From contig JAGRGY010000029.1 in the NCBI GenBank assembly GCA_020445255.1, forward strand, positions 456 to 64,455: DNA of 64,000 nucleotides, read 5' to 3'. The first letter of the stretch is position 1. The number at the start of each line of letters is the position of its first letter. Both the position numbers and the translations under genes were made by a program. The notes under the pieces were generated by a model, which saw only the letters and a list, made by a program, of their open reading frames with translations, searched no databases and was not told where the DNA came from. This document shows, piece after piece, positions 42,705 to 51,324 of this stretch. Origin of the DNA: Gammaproteobacteria bacterium (GTDB lineage Bacteria; Pseudomonadota; Gammaproteobacteria; Chromatiales; Chromatiaceae).

Positions 42705-44393
42705 TCAGGCGTCGACCTGGGCCTGAACGACGCGCTCGACTTCCTCGACGGTCGTGAGTCCCGCCATGGCCTTGCGTAGGCCATCGGTGCGCATGTCGAT
42801 CATGCCGTGCCGGCGGGCGATGCCGCGCAGGGTATCGGCGTCCGCGTTGTCGACGATCGCGCGTCGCAGCGGCTCGGACATCTCCAGCAGCTCGACCACG
42901 GTGGTCCGACCGCGGTAGCCGGTATGGTCGCAGGCGTCGCAGCCGCGAGCGTGATAGAACGACGGAGGTTGATCGCCGCCGGGCGCGATCCCGAGTTCGG
43001 CAACCAGCCAGTCCGGCGGCGCATAGGCCTCGCGGCAGTTCGGGCACAGGCGCCGCACCAGACGCTGCGCGAGTACGCCGTCGACGGTCGACGTGATCAG
43101 GTAGTCGTCGACGTGCATGTCCTGAAGACGCGTGATGCTGCTGGGGGCGTCGTTGGTGTGCAGCGTCGAGAACACCTTGTGGCCGGTAAGTGCGGCCTGG
43201 ATCGCGATGCGTGCGGTTTCCACGTCGCGCATCTCACCGATCATGATCACGTCCGGGTCCTGGCGCAGCATCGCGCGCAGCGCGTTCGCGAACGTGAGGT
43301 CGATGTTGGGCCGAATCGGGATCTGGTTGATGCCGTCGAGCTGGTACTCGACGGGGTCCTCGACGGTCAGGATCTTCTTGTCCGGCGTGTTCAGCTGCGA
43401 CAGCGCCGCGTACAGGGTGGTCGTCTTGCCGCTGCCGGTCGGCCCGGTCACCAGGATGATGCCGTGCGGGCGTGCGAGCAGGCGGTTGAACGCGGCGAGC
43501 GAATCGCCGCCGAATCCGAGCGCCGCGAAATCGAGCGGTACATCGCCGCGGTCGAGCAGGCGCATGACGACGCTCTCGCCGTGCAGGGTCGGCACGGTCG
43601 AGATGCGCATGTCGATCTCGCGGCCTTCCGCACGCAGCTTGATGCGTCCGTCCTGGGGCAGGCGGCGCTCGGCGATGTCGAGGCTGGCCAATACCTTGAT
43701 ACGTGACACGATCGCCTCCGGCGGCAGACCGCCGGGGAACTGGATTGGTCGCAGCACGCCGTCGACGCGGTAGCGCACGACCAGCTCGTGTTCGAACGGT
43801 TCGATATGGATATCGGATGCGCGCAGCTCGAGCGCACGCGCGACCATCTGGTTGACGCGTCGGATCACCGGCGCCTCGCTCGCCATGTCGCGCAGATGGG
43901 CGATGTCGTCGGTCGGTCGGTCGACGACGATGTCGGCATCGCCGGCGGTAAGCGCGGATTCGGTGGACACCGGGAACAGGCGCGCGAGCGCCTCCTGGAT
44001 CTCGCTGATCACGCCGATCCGCAGCACCACCGGTTGACCGAACGCGAGCTGCAGGGCATCGCTGAGGAACGGGTCGCTGGCATCCGCGACAGCGACTTCG
44101 ATCGGCCCCTCGTCGGCGTGCAGCGGCGCGACATAGTGTTGCTGCAGGAACTCGGCCGAAAGCACATCGCCGATCTCGGCGATGTCGGCGTAGTCGTCCG
44201 GCTTGGCGACCGGCAGATCCATCGCCGACGCGAGCGTGGACGCCAGCTCGCGTTCGCTGACGAATCCGAGTTGCACGAGCAGGGGACCGAGCGGGCCACC
44301 CTTCTCGGCCTGCAGGCTGCTGACGCGTTGGAGTTGATTCTGGTTGAGCTTGCCTGCTTCCACCAGCCATTCGCCGATCGTGGCTGTCATCAT
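42705..44393 (-). CDS. gspE: Type II secretion ATPase GspE
   Basis: A 562-aa secretion ATPase, first gene of the operon. An N-terminal GspE-N domain (about 1-150) precedes the core: ASDIHIEPFEHELVVRYRVDG (in parts, about 193), Walker A GPTGSGKTTT (about 315), Walker B DPDVIMIGEMRD (about 378) and a zinc tetra-Cys insert with LCPNC and CDAC (about 450 and 490). Drives pseudopilus assembly. The operon reads E-F-G-H-I-J-K-L-M-N-D. The 252-base gap upstream should hold the promoter. Confidence 0.96.
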   Translation of the reverse strand: MMTATIGEWLVEAGKLNQNQLQRVSSLQAEKGGPLGPLLVQLGFVSERELASTLASAMDLPVAKPDDYADIAEIGDVLSAEFLQQHYVAPLHADEGPIEVAVADASDPFLSDALQLAFGQPVVLRIGVISEIQEALARLFPVSTESALTAGDADIVVDRPTDDIAHLRDMASEAPVIRRVNQMVARALELRASDIHIEPFEHELVVRYRVDGVLRPIQFPGGLPPEAIVSRIKVLASLDIAERRLPQDGRIKLRAEGREIDMRISTVPTLHGESVVMRLLDRGDVPLDFAALGFGGDSLAAFNRLLARPHGIILVTGPTGSGKTTTLYAALSQLNTPDKKILTVEDPVEYQLDGINQIPIRPNIDLTFANALRAMLRQDPDVIMIGEMRDVETARIAIQAALTGHKVFSTLHTNDAPSSITRLQDMHVDDYLITSTVDGVLAQRLVRRLCPNCREAYAPPDWLVAELGIAPGGDQPPSFYHARGCDACDHTGYRGRTTVVELLEMSEPLRRAIVDNADADTLRGIARRHGMIDMRTDGLRKAMAGLTTVEEVERVVQAQVDA

Positions 44394-44645
44394 GTTGGTC
44401 TGTTCTGACGGTTCCAGGTGGGCCGGGTGTATCGACGACGAAGAATAACGTGAAATGACCTGAATAACCCTGGGGGCAAAGGCGCGGATCGCCGATCCCT
44501 GACGGGTGTCAACAATATTTACATGGCGTGGTCTCGACAGCTATGCCGAAAGCCGTTCCGACATACCGGGCGGCATCGACCGCCGTGCACGGTCGTTTCC
44601 GCCGAATTGCGGCATTGCCGGCGGCGTCCCGTCTTCGCCCGCTGC

Positions 44646-45848
44646 TTACAGGGTGTTCATGATCGCGTTGATCCGCGCTGCGGCGTCGCTGCCGAAGCCC
44701 GGATCGAGGGCGAGGTCGGCCTCGTAGATCAGGGTGTAGTCGAGGGCATGTTCACTGCCCGAGAATGCCGTTACCAGGTCGACCAGGACACTGTACGCCC
44801 CTTTCGACTGATAGACGCCCGCCACCTTCGTGCCGAGGGTGGCGTAGGTCGTCGCGGCGAAGCTGCTGCAGTCGACCAGTTGGTCGCGGTGATTGAGGTA
44901 ACCCCTGCCGCATATCACCTGGCAGCCCTCCGACCAGTTGCTGACACCGCGTCCGCCCCAGTGCACGTTGATCGAGGCGTTGTTCTCGAGGCGGCCACCG
45001 AGGTCGGCCTGGGTCAACGCCAGGTCGCGATCGCTGTCGCGTACGATCAGCACACCGGAGCTGCGCGGCTTCAGTGCGCGGTAGACCTTGTCGCCGTCGC
45101 TCTGCTTGTGCCAGCCGAAACGGTAGCGGTGTTGTCCGGGGACGAGAAACGGTGCCCCGGCGTCGTTGGACGATTTGCCGGGGTCGGTCGTGCCGTAGAA
45201 CCTGAACACCGCACCGTTGATGAGCAGCACGAAGACATCGTCATTGTCGCGGCGACCGGGCCTGGCTTCATTGCGGCGGATGCCGACCAGGTGGATGCGG
45301 TGCGGATCGAAGTCCCATTCGGCGACGGGTAGGGTGTCGGTGCCGCCGCGATAATCGGCAATGCGCTGCAACAGGGTCGTCGGATGGTGGCGATAGTGGT
45401 CGCGGACCCTGTCCAGCAGCTGGAACCACCGCACGGCCTGCGGCTGCGGCCGGTCGGCGCTGAAGTCGCCCCATTCCGCGCGACGGCCGCCGGTCTGCCA
45501 CCGCTGCATGTGCCCGTGGCTTTTCGGGCCGAATGCGCCGTCGGGTGCGCCGATCGTCGGATCCGCCTCGACCGAGCGCACGTATTCCTGAAACAGCCGG
45601 ATCGACGAGGCCGTGCGGTACCCGCAGATACCGTCGATCTTGCCGAACGGGAAGAATCCGGCCTGTTGCAGGAAGCGCTGAACCTGGACGACCCCGTCGC
45701 CGCCCTGCGCGACGAACGGGTGCCACTCGCCGACCCGCTCACCGCGGAACTCACCGTTGCGCGGCATCGCGGGCTCGTGTCTGTCGCGAAAATAGGCGCG
45801 GGTGTCGACGGGCACGCAGCCGGCGTCGCACGTGCCGAGTTCGATCAT
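44646..45848 (-). CDS. Peptidoglycan-binding-domain protein, unknown function
   Basis: A 400-aa protein from ATG 45,848 (MIELGTCDAGCVPVDTRAYF). A PG_binding_1-like domain (about 45-110) shows VVQVQRFLQQAGFFPFGKIDG and GAFGPKSHGHMQRW. The C-terminal 250 residues include INVHWGGRGVSNWSEGCQVI (about 285-305), which with its His and Cys resembles the active site of phage-type L,D-peptidases or amidases, though I cannot assign a family. No signal peptide seen. Divergent from the acyltransferase gene. May act on or bind the cell wall. Confidence 0.65.
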   Translation of the reverse strand: MIELGTCDAGCVPVDTRAYFRDRHEPAMPRNGEFRGERVGEWHPFVAQGGDGVVQVQRFLQQAGFFPFGKIDGICGYRTASSIRLFQEYVRSVEADPTIGAPDGAFGPKSHGHMQRWQTGGRRAEWGDFSADRPQPQAVRWFQLLDRVRDHYRHHPTTLLQRIADYRGGTDTLPVAEWDFDPHRIHLVGIRRNEARPGRRDNDDVFVLLINGAVFRFYGTTDPGKSSNDAGAPFLVPGQHRYRFGWHKQSDGDKVYRALKPRSSGVLIVRDSDRDLALTQADLGGRLENNASINVHWGGRGVSNWSEGCQVICGRGYLNHRDQLVDCSSFAATTYATLGTKVAGVYQSKGAYSVLVDLVTAFSGSEHALDYTLIYEADLALDPGFGSDAAARINAIMNTL

Positions 45849-46084
45849 TTCATCTGCACTCCGTGGTGGTCGGACGGGACCTGGGAACAGTGTAGCTGCG
45901 CGCCCGTGCGGTTTCCTTCGCAGTCGCCGCCGACCGGCGGTGCATCGCTGCAATGCTTGATCGTGGTCACGCGATCGGGCGGGCGCGCCGTCATGCTGGC
46001 GTCCACGATGCTAGGATTGCGTCGCTATCCATTGCGGGCACGACGGCGGCATGGCGGTTGCGCCGGCCAGGTTCAGGGCGGACT

Positions 46085-47341
46085 ATGGGGATTCGACTCA
46101 GACTGGCGGAGACGGCACAGGAACTCGACGACGTGTTCTGGGTGCGCCGACAGGTGTACACGGTCGAGGAAGGCAAGTTCGACGACGGGAGGTCCGCTGA
46201 CAGGTTTCTCGTCGATCACTTCGATGCCCACCCGCAGTGCGCCAAGCTGATCGCGTACGACGGCGACGAACCGATCGCGACCGTCCGTGTCAATCTCGAC
46301 ACCGGGGCAGGGCTGCCCCCCGAGCTGCTCTACGACTTCGCCGCCGAGAGGGATCGCATCAACCGGGAATGGCAGGTGGAGCACGGTGTGGCCCCGCGCC
46401 TGGGCAGTGCCGGCATGCTGGCCGTGCGCAGCCGCTGGCGGCGGCGGCGCGACGTCGTCAGGGCCCTGTTCAAGCTCGCGGCCACCGTCGGCCGTACATG
46501 GGGCGGTACGCACATCCTGGTGGCCGTCAACCACGAGAACGAAGCAATGTACCGCCGCCTGGGATTCTCCGCGGTCGGACCGAAGACCTGGGTCGATGAC
46601 ATCGGCAACCACATCGTGCCGATGGTGTCGACGTTCAGCGAGATGTATTCGCGCACCGTGGGTCCACGGCTGGACGGGATCGCGCTGTTGAAGTGCTTCT
46701 CGAACCAGTTCCAGCGTGTCGTCTACCGTGCCGGTGAGGTCATCTTCAGCGAATTCGACGAGGCCGACGAGTGCTACGTGATCGACGTCGGCAGTGTCAA
46801 GATCACGACCACCAACGCCGTCGACGGCCGCGAACTGGCGTTTGCCATGATGGGGCCCGGCGAACTGTTCGGCGAGATGGCGCTGATCGACTCGAAGACC
46901 CGGTCGGCGAACGCGATCGCGGCGAGCGATACCGAGGTCATCGTGCTGCGGCGCGACGATTTCATGCAGGGCCTGCAGCAGCATCCCGAGCGCCTCGGCA
47001 TCGTCCTTGGTTTCATCTCTGACCGACTGCGGCGTACCGACGAATTCGCCAAGCTGCTGGCCTACGGGTCGGCGGAGCAGCGCATCGAGTTCGCGCTCAA
47101 GGGCCTGCTCGAATCGGCGCGCCTCAAGCAGCGCGCGGATGGTACCAGCCTGCTGCGTGCCGGCCCTGCCGAACTGGCGGCGGCCGCGGGAACCGACGTC
47201 GGTGAGGTGATCGGCTTCCTCGAAGGCCTGCGTGAGCGGGGCATCTGTGAATTCAGCGATGCCCGGATCGAGTTCCTGCGTCCCTACGGTCGCGCGCACC
47301 GCGCCACGAAGCGCCGTCCGGGCGGGTCAGGCCAGGCGTGA
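46085..47341 (+). CDS. N-acyltransferase (GNAT/FeeM-like) fused to a CRP-like regulator
   Basis: A 418-aa fusion. Residues 1 to about 190 are a GNAT-type acyltransferase of the autoinducer-synthase/FeeM look: VFWVRRQVYTVEEGKF at the start, ATVRVNLDTG, AGMLAVRSRWRRRRDVVRAL and HILVAVNHENEAMYRRLGF. Residues about 205-320 are a cyclic-nucleotide-binding domain with a phosphate-binding-cassette-like GELFGEMALIDSKTRSA. Residues about 330-418 look like a diverged winged helix (AELAAAAGTDVGEVIGFLE). The enzyme half may be controlled by cAMP or c-di-GMP through the second half. ATG 46,085 chosen because the domain starts at once; upstream frame looks non-coding. Confidence 0.75.
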   Translation: MGIRLRLAETAQELDDVFWVRRQVYTVEEGKFDDGRSADRFLVDHFDAHPQCAKLIAYDGDEPIATVRVNLDTGAGLPPELLYDFAAERDRINREWQVEHGVAPRLGSAGMLAVRSRWRRRRDVVRALFKLAATVGRTWGGTHILVAVNHENEAMYRRLGFSAVGPKTWVDDIGNHIVPMVSTFSEMYSRTVGPRLDGIALLKCFSNQFQRVVYRAGEVIFSEFDEADECYVIDVGSVKITTTNAVDGRELAFAMMGPGELFGEMALIDSKTRSANAIAASDTEVIVLRRDDFMQGLQQHPERLGIVLGFISDRLRRTDEFAKLLAYGSAEQRIEFALKGLLESARLKQRADGTSLLRAGPAELAAAAGTDVGEVIGFLEGLRERGICEFSDARIEFLRPYGRAHRATKRRPGGSGQA

Positions 47342-47462
47342 TCGGCGTGGCGTCCGCTATCATTGGAGCCAGCCGGATCCGCAAGGCAATGCAACGCATC
47401 GGCGTGCGGCCGGGGTGATAACAGGTCGCCGGTGCGGCGCGAACAGTAGAGAGTCCATCGTC

Positions 47463-48104
47463 ATGCTCGAGAATGTTTACCTTTTCGATGGCCTCACGGA
47501 CGAGGAACGCGACACGATCGAACGCCACGCCGTGGTCAAGCACTACCGCAAGAACACGGTGATCATAGAGCGCGGCGACGACGCAAATGCGCTGTACATC
47601 ATGCAGTCGGGCCGAACGAAGGCCTACGTGGCAAACGACAAGGGCAAGGAGATCGTGCTCAGTGAGCAGGAACCGGGCGCCGTGCTCGGCGAGCTGGCGC
47701 TGCTTGGCGAGATACCGCGCACGGCCTCGGTCATGACGCTCGAGGACAGCGACTTCCTGGTTTTGTCCAAGGTCTCGTTCGGCGACTGCATGAAGCAACA
47801 CCCCAATATCGCATTCAACCTGATCCGGTCGCTGGCCCGCCAGGTCCAGACACTGACCGAGTCGGTCACCGACTTCGCGCTGCTCGACGTGTACGGCAGG
47901 ATTGCGAAGATCCTGACCGACAGCGCCAGCGAGGAAGATGGCCGGCAGATCACGCCGAAGCTCACGCACCAGCAGATCGCCGACCGCGTCGGCGCATCGC
48001 GCGAGATGGTCAGCAAGATTCTCAAGGATCTGCGCGTCGGCGGTTACCTCGAAGTCGACGACAAGCGTTACGTGATCCAGCGCAGGCTGCCGGCCAACTG
48101 GTGA
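47463..48104 (+). CDS. Crp/Fnr family transcription regulator
   Basis: A 213-aa regulator of normal CRP length. It has a cNMP-binding domain (1-120) with cassette GELALLGEIPRTASV (about 77-91), a dimer helix (FNLIRSLARQVQTLTESV) and a clear helix-turn-helix (HQQIADRVGASREMVSKIL, about 170-188). No N-terminal Cys cluster as in FNR, so cAMP or a related nucleotide is the likely ligand. ATG 47,463 is chosen; an upstream in-frame extension is not coding-like. The cyclase gene lies about 590 bases further on the same strand. Confidence 0.88.
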   Translation: MLENVYLFDGLTDEERDTIERHAVVKHYRKNTVIIERGDDANALYIMQSGRTKAYVANDKGKEIVLSEQEPGAVLGELALLGEIPRTASVMTLEDSDFLVLSKVSFGDCMKQHPNIAFNLIRSLARQVQTLTESVTDFALLDVYGRIAKILTDSASEEDGRQITPKLTHQQIADRVGASREMVSKILKDLRVGGYLEVDDKRYVIQRRLPANW

Positions 48105-48257
48105 CCCGCGCAAAGGTGGCGAACCGGTAATAGTTCACAGGTCGCAAAGCGATTTTTGGCCGAATCTGGGCCCCTTCCTCCCCTAGCCTTTCCATTGAGA
48201 GAAGCGAATGCGCCGGCCGCGGCCATGTGGCGTTGCCGGCAACTGGGGAGACGTGGC

Positions 48258-48563
48258 ATGACGACAAAAGACATATTGATCTGGATCTGCCTGATCGCAG
48301 GCATCTATGCCAACCTGGCCTTTCAGGATTCACTGGCCGATTCACGGGAGGCGGATTGGCAACTCGATCGGCTATACAACCCGTCCAACGCACTGCTCGC
48401 GGCCGAAAGCCGCGGACGCGTCACGATATACGACGGCCTCGATGTCGATGACGTCGAACACGCGATGGATGGCCAGTTCGAACGCATCGACTCGATGATG
48501 TTTGTGCGCACGCGCCACCCGGAGCCCGAGGGCGGTCACTACACCGACAACGATTGCGAATAG
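48258..48563 (+). CDS. Small protein with one membrane helix, unknown function
   Basis: A 101-aa protein starting at ATG 48,258 after a GGGGAG ribosome site. An N-terminal helix (ILIWICLIAGIYANLAF) may be a membrane anchor or uncleaved signal, followed by a hydrophilic acidic domain (RVTIYDGLDVDDVEHAMD). No family recognised. Between the Crp-like regulator and the cyclase; it may be a membrane partner or regulatory target of them. Confidence 0.6.
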   Translation: MTTKDILIWICLIAGIYANLAFQDSLADSREADWQLDRLYNPSNALLAAESRGRVTIYDGLDVDDVEHAMDGQFERIDSMMFVRTRHPEPEGGHYTDNDCE

Positions 48564-48689
48564 GCGTGCGCGGTTGGATCGAGACGCAGCCAGGCTGCCT
48601 GATCGGGCGGGCGGGGGCTATCATTCGATCATGGCCCCCGCAGACGGCGCCGTCGGTGCCGGCGTCGCGGAAGCGGCCACGGGTAATCG

Positions 48690-50879
48690 ATGGGGATCGT
48701 ACGGACCAGGCAAAATCTGTGGCGCGCCTTGTTGCTTGGCCTCGCGATCAGCATGGTCGGTGCGGGGGTCTACGTGCTGCCATGGGGACACGCCCTGGAG
48801 CAGCATTTCGGGCTGGCCTGGCTGTTCCGCCTGCGCGGCCCGCTGCCACCTCCGACCGACGTCATCCTGATATCGATCGACAAGGCGTCCGCCGACGCGC
48901 TCGGTATCCCCTATGACACGGCGCAATGGCCGCGCTCACTGCACGCGAGACTGGTCTCCGGGCTGACCGCCGCGGGGGCGCGCAGCATCACGTTCGACCT
49001 CCATTTCAAGCAACCACGCAACGAAGACGGCGAGTTCGTCGCGGCGCTGCGCGCGGCCGGAAACGTGGCGCTGCTGGAATACCTCGACAAGGACCAGCCG
49101 GCAAGCGTCGGTGACGCCGGCAATCGGATGCCGCTGGTATTGCAGCAGCGCTCGCCGCCGACCGAGGGGATCGCGGCGGCCGCCGCCGGACTGGCGCCGT
49201 TCACGCTGCCCAAGGTGCCCGACCGCGTCGCCAGCTTCTGGACGTTCGACGAGAACGCGGGCAGCGTTGCGTCGCTACCGCTGGTGGCGCTCGCCCTGTA
49301 TGCGCAGGACGGGTACGCGGCCCTCTTGCAAGGTGAGGGACCACCGCCTGCGGCGATCGACGTGTCGCCGCCGACCCGGCTGTACGATCTGGTAACACAG
49401 CGCCCGCCGGCACGCGCGCGTGCACTGCTGGACCGGCTGCTCGCCCGGCACGGCAGGGGCGTCGACGACGCGCACGCGCTCGATCCGCTGCGCGGCCTGG
49501 CAGCCGCACTTGCGCCACCGAGCAGCCGGTTCCTCAACCTGTATGGCCCGGCGCAGACCATCACCACCGTGTTCTACGCCGACGCGCTCGATCGGTTGGC
49601 CTCGCCGGAGCAGCGCCAACGTTTCGCGGGGAAGGCGGTTTTCGTCGGCGTGTCGAGCCCGGTGCAGTGGCAGCTGCGCGACGAATTCCGCACGGTGTTC
49701 TCGGATTCCGAGACCGGGCTGGATCTCAGCGGCAGCGAGATTCTCGCCAGTGCGTTCGCGAACATGCTCGGTGCCGACAGTATTCGCCCGGCCAGTATCG
49801 ACTGGTCGCTCGGCAGCCTGCTGGCCTGGGGCCTGCTGGCCGCCCTGGTCTCCGGCCTGTTGCGGCCCTGGCTGGCGGTGCCGGCCCTGATCGGCCTGGG
49901 CGGGCTGTATCTCGCCATCGCCGTGCATGTGTTCGGCAGTCACCATCTGTGGTTGCCGCTGGTCGTGCCACTGGCCGTGATCGGGCCGTTGACGCTGGTC
50001 GCAACGCTGTTGTGGCAGAACCGCGTCGCGCGCGCCGATCTGCAGCGCATTCAAGAGGTGTTCGGACACTACCTGCCGCAATCGACGGTGCAGCGCCTGG
50101 TCGACGAAGGGCAGGGGGGGCTCGACGATCGGCGGACCGTGCACGGGGTATGCCTGATCACCGACGCGCAGGGCTATACCTCGATCGCCGAACGCATGCC
50201 GTCGGACCAGCTGGTCGACCTGGTCAACAGCTACCTGGCCGTGATCATCGAACAGATCCGGATCCACGGTGGCGAGATCTCGGACATCAAGGGCGACTCG
50301 GTCATGGCGTTCTGGGCATCACGCGAAGACGAGCGCGCGATCCGTGCTGCCGCCTGCCAGGCCGTCCTCGCGATCGACGCCGAGATGACGAGCTGGAACC
50401 TCGGCAACCGCTATAACGTCGTGCTGCCGACGCGCGTCGGGTTGCACTGCGGAGGCATGACGTTGGCACGGGTTGGCGCGATCGACCACTATGAACATCG
50501 CGCGGTCGGTGACATCGTCAACACCGCATCGCGGCTCGAGCAGCTGAGCAAGCAGTTCGGTACGCGGCTGCTGGTTTCCGACGATGTCATCGCCGGCGTC
50601 GGCGATGCCGTCACCCGGCGTCTTGGTGCCTTCACGCTGAGCGGTCGCAGCCGTCCGGTCGTGGTTCACGAGCTGTTGGGCTGGGGAGAGGCGGAGCGCG
50701 CGGAATGGCAGGAGACGTTGACCGTGTTTGAACTGGCGCGCGACGCGTACGAAACGGGCGACATGGCTGCCGCGCAAAACGGGTTCGAGCGCCTGTCGCG
50801 CGGGTCGGGGGAAGACCCGGTGGCCGTCTGGTTCCTGCAGCAACTGCGACGATCCGGGGCTGCCGATGCCCCGATTTGA
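48690..50879 (+). CDS. CHASE2-domain adenylate cyclase
   Basis: A 729-aa membrane protein. A first helix (WRALLLGLAISMVGAGVYVL) leads to a periplasmic CHASE2 sensor (about 40-365; VILISIDKASADALG and GARSITFDLHFKQPR near its start), then a cluster of three helices (about 365-450) and a class III cyclase domain (about 480-660). Catalytic blocks are LITDAQGYTSIAERM (metal Asp, about 488), DIKGDSVMAFW (metal Asp, about 533) and AVGDIVNTASRLE (about 605, transition-state Asn/Arg). Likely makes cAMP on an external cue for the nearby CRP-type proteins. CHASE2 cyclases commonly sit beside FecR-domain genes, as here. Confidence 0.9.
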   Translation: MGIVRTRQNLWRALLLGLAISMVGAGVYVLPWGHALEQHFGLAWLFRLRGPLPPPTDVILISIDKASADALGIPYDTAQWPRSLHARLVSGLTAAGARSITFDLHFKQPRNEDGEFVAALRAAGNVALLEYLDKDQPASVGDAGNRMPLVLQQRSPPTEGIAAAAAGLAPFTLPKVPDRVASFWTFDENAGSVASLPLVALALYAQDGYAALLQGEGPPPAAIDVSPPTRLYDLVTQRPPARARALLDRLLARHGRGVDDAHALDPLRGLAAALAPPSSRFLNLYGPAQTITTVFYADALDRLASPEQRQRFAGKAVFVGVSSPVQWQLRDEFRTVFSDSETGLDLSGSEILASAFANMLGADSIRPASIDWSLGSLLAWGLLAALVSGLLRPWLAVPALIGLGGLYLAIAVHVFGSHHLWLPLVVPLAVIGPLTLVATLLWQNRVARADLQRIQEVFGHYLPQSTVQRLVDEGQGGLDDRRTVHGVCLITDAQGYTSIAERMPSDQLVDLVNSYLAVIIEQIRIHGGEISDIKGDSVMAFWASREDERAIRAAACQAVLAIDAEMTSWNLGNRYNVVLPTRVGLHCGGMTLARVGAIDHYEHRAVGDIVNTASRLEQLSKQFGTRLLVSDDVIAGVGDAVTRRLGAFTLSGRSRPVVVHELLGWGEAERAEWQETLTVFELARDAYETGDMAAAQNGFERLSRGSGEDPVAVWFLQQLRRSGAADAPI

Positions 50880-50958
50880 AAAACGCTTACCGACCGGCGC
50901 CGCAGCAGGCGCTGCCCGCCGACTGCATCATCGACGTATCCGACAGCCGGCCTGGCCG

Positions 50959-51207
50959 TTACAGATTGCAGCCGAAATTGTTTTTCCGATTGCGATGCGG
51001 ACAGCGACCGGGCTGGCCATCGACCGGGTAGGCAACCGCCTTCGACGAATCACCGCCCGTCGAGGCATCGCAAAAGCAGATGTAATCGTTGTCGATCGTG
51101 GGGTCCGTTCTGGCCAGCCAGATCAGCAGCAGGACAATCGCTGACACGGCGCCCCCTGCTAGTCCGCCGACGAGCGCGGAGTTGGTGGTGCTTGTTCCAT
51201 TCGGCAT
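50959..51207 (-). CDS. Small membrane protein with Cys-rich tail
   Basis: An 82-aa protein with GGGGAG just upstream of its ATG. One helix (LVGGLAGGAVSAIVLLLIWLA, about 12-32), then a loop with four Cys (YICFCDAS and RCPHRNRKNNFGCNL) that could form disulfides or bind metal outside the cytoplasm. No family recognised. Upstream of it on the other side is the end of the FecR/TPR gene on the same strand. Confidence 0.5.
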   Translation of the reverse strand: MPNGTSTTNSALVGGLAGGAVSAIVLLLIWLARTDPTIDNDYICFCDASTGGDSSKAVAYPVDGQPGRCPHRNRKNNFGCNL

Positions 51208-51324
51208 ATGCGTTCTCCCCGGGGCGCAACAGTCGTTGTTGGTATATGTCTGGTCGCCATCTTCTGCAAAGGTCTTCTTCGTTTGTTATGGATTGGCCGC
51301 GGGCCCGCCGCGACGCGGAGCAAC

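Noticed and set aside
42703..43047. A long N-terminal extension of gspF
   Set aside because: It lies inside gspE in another frame. The conserved GspF start is at 42,702.
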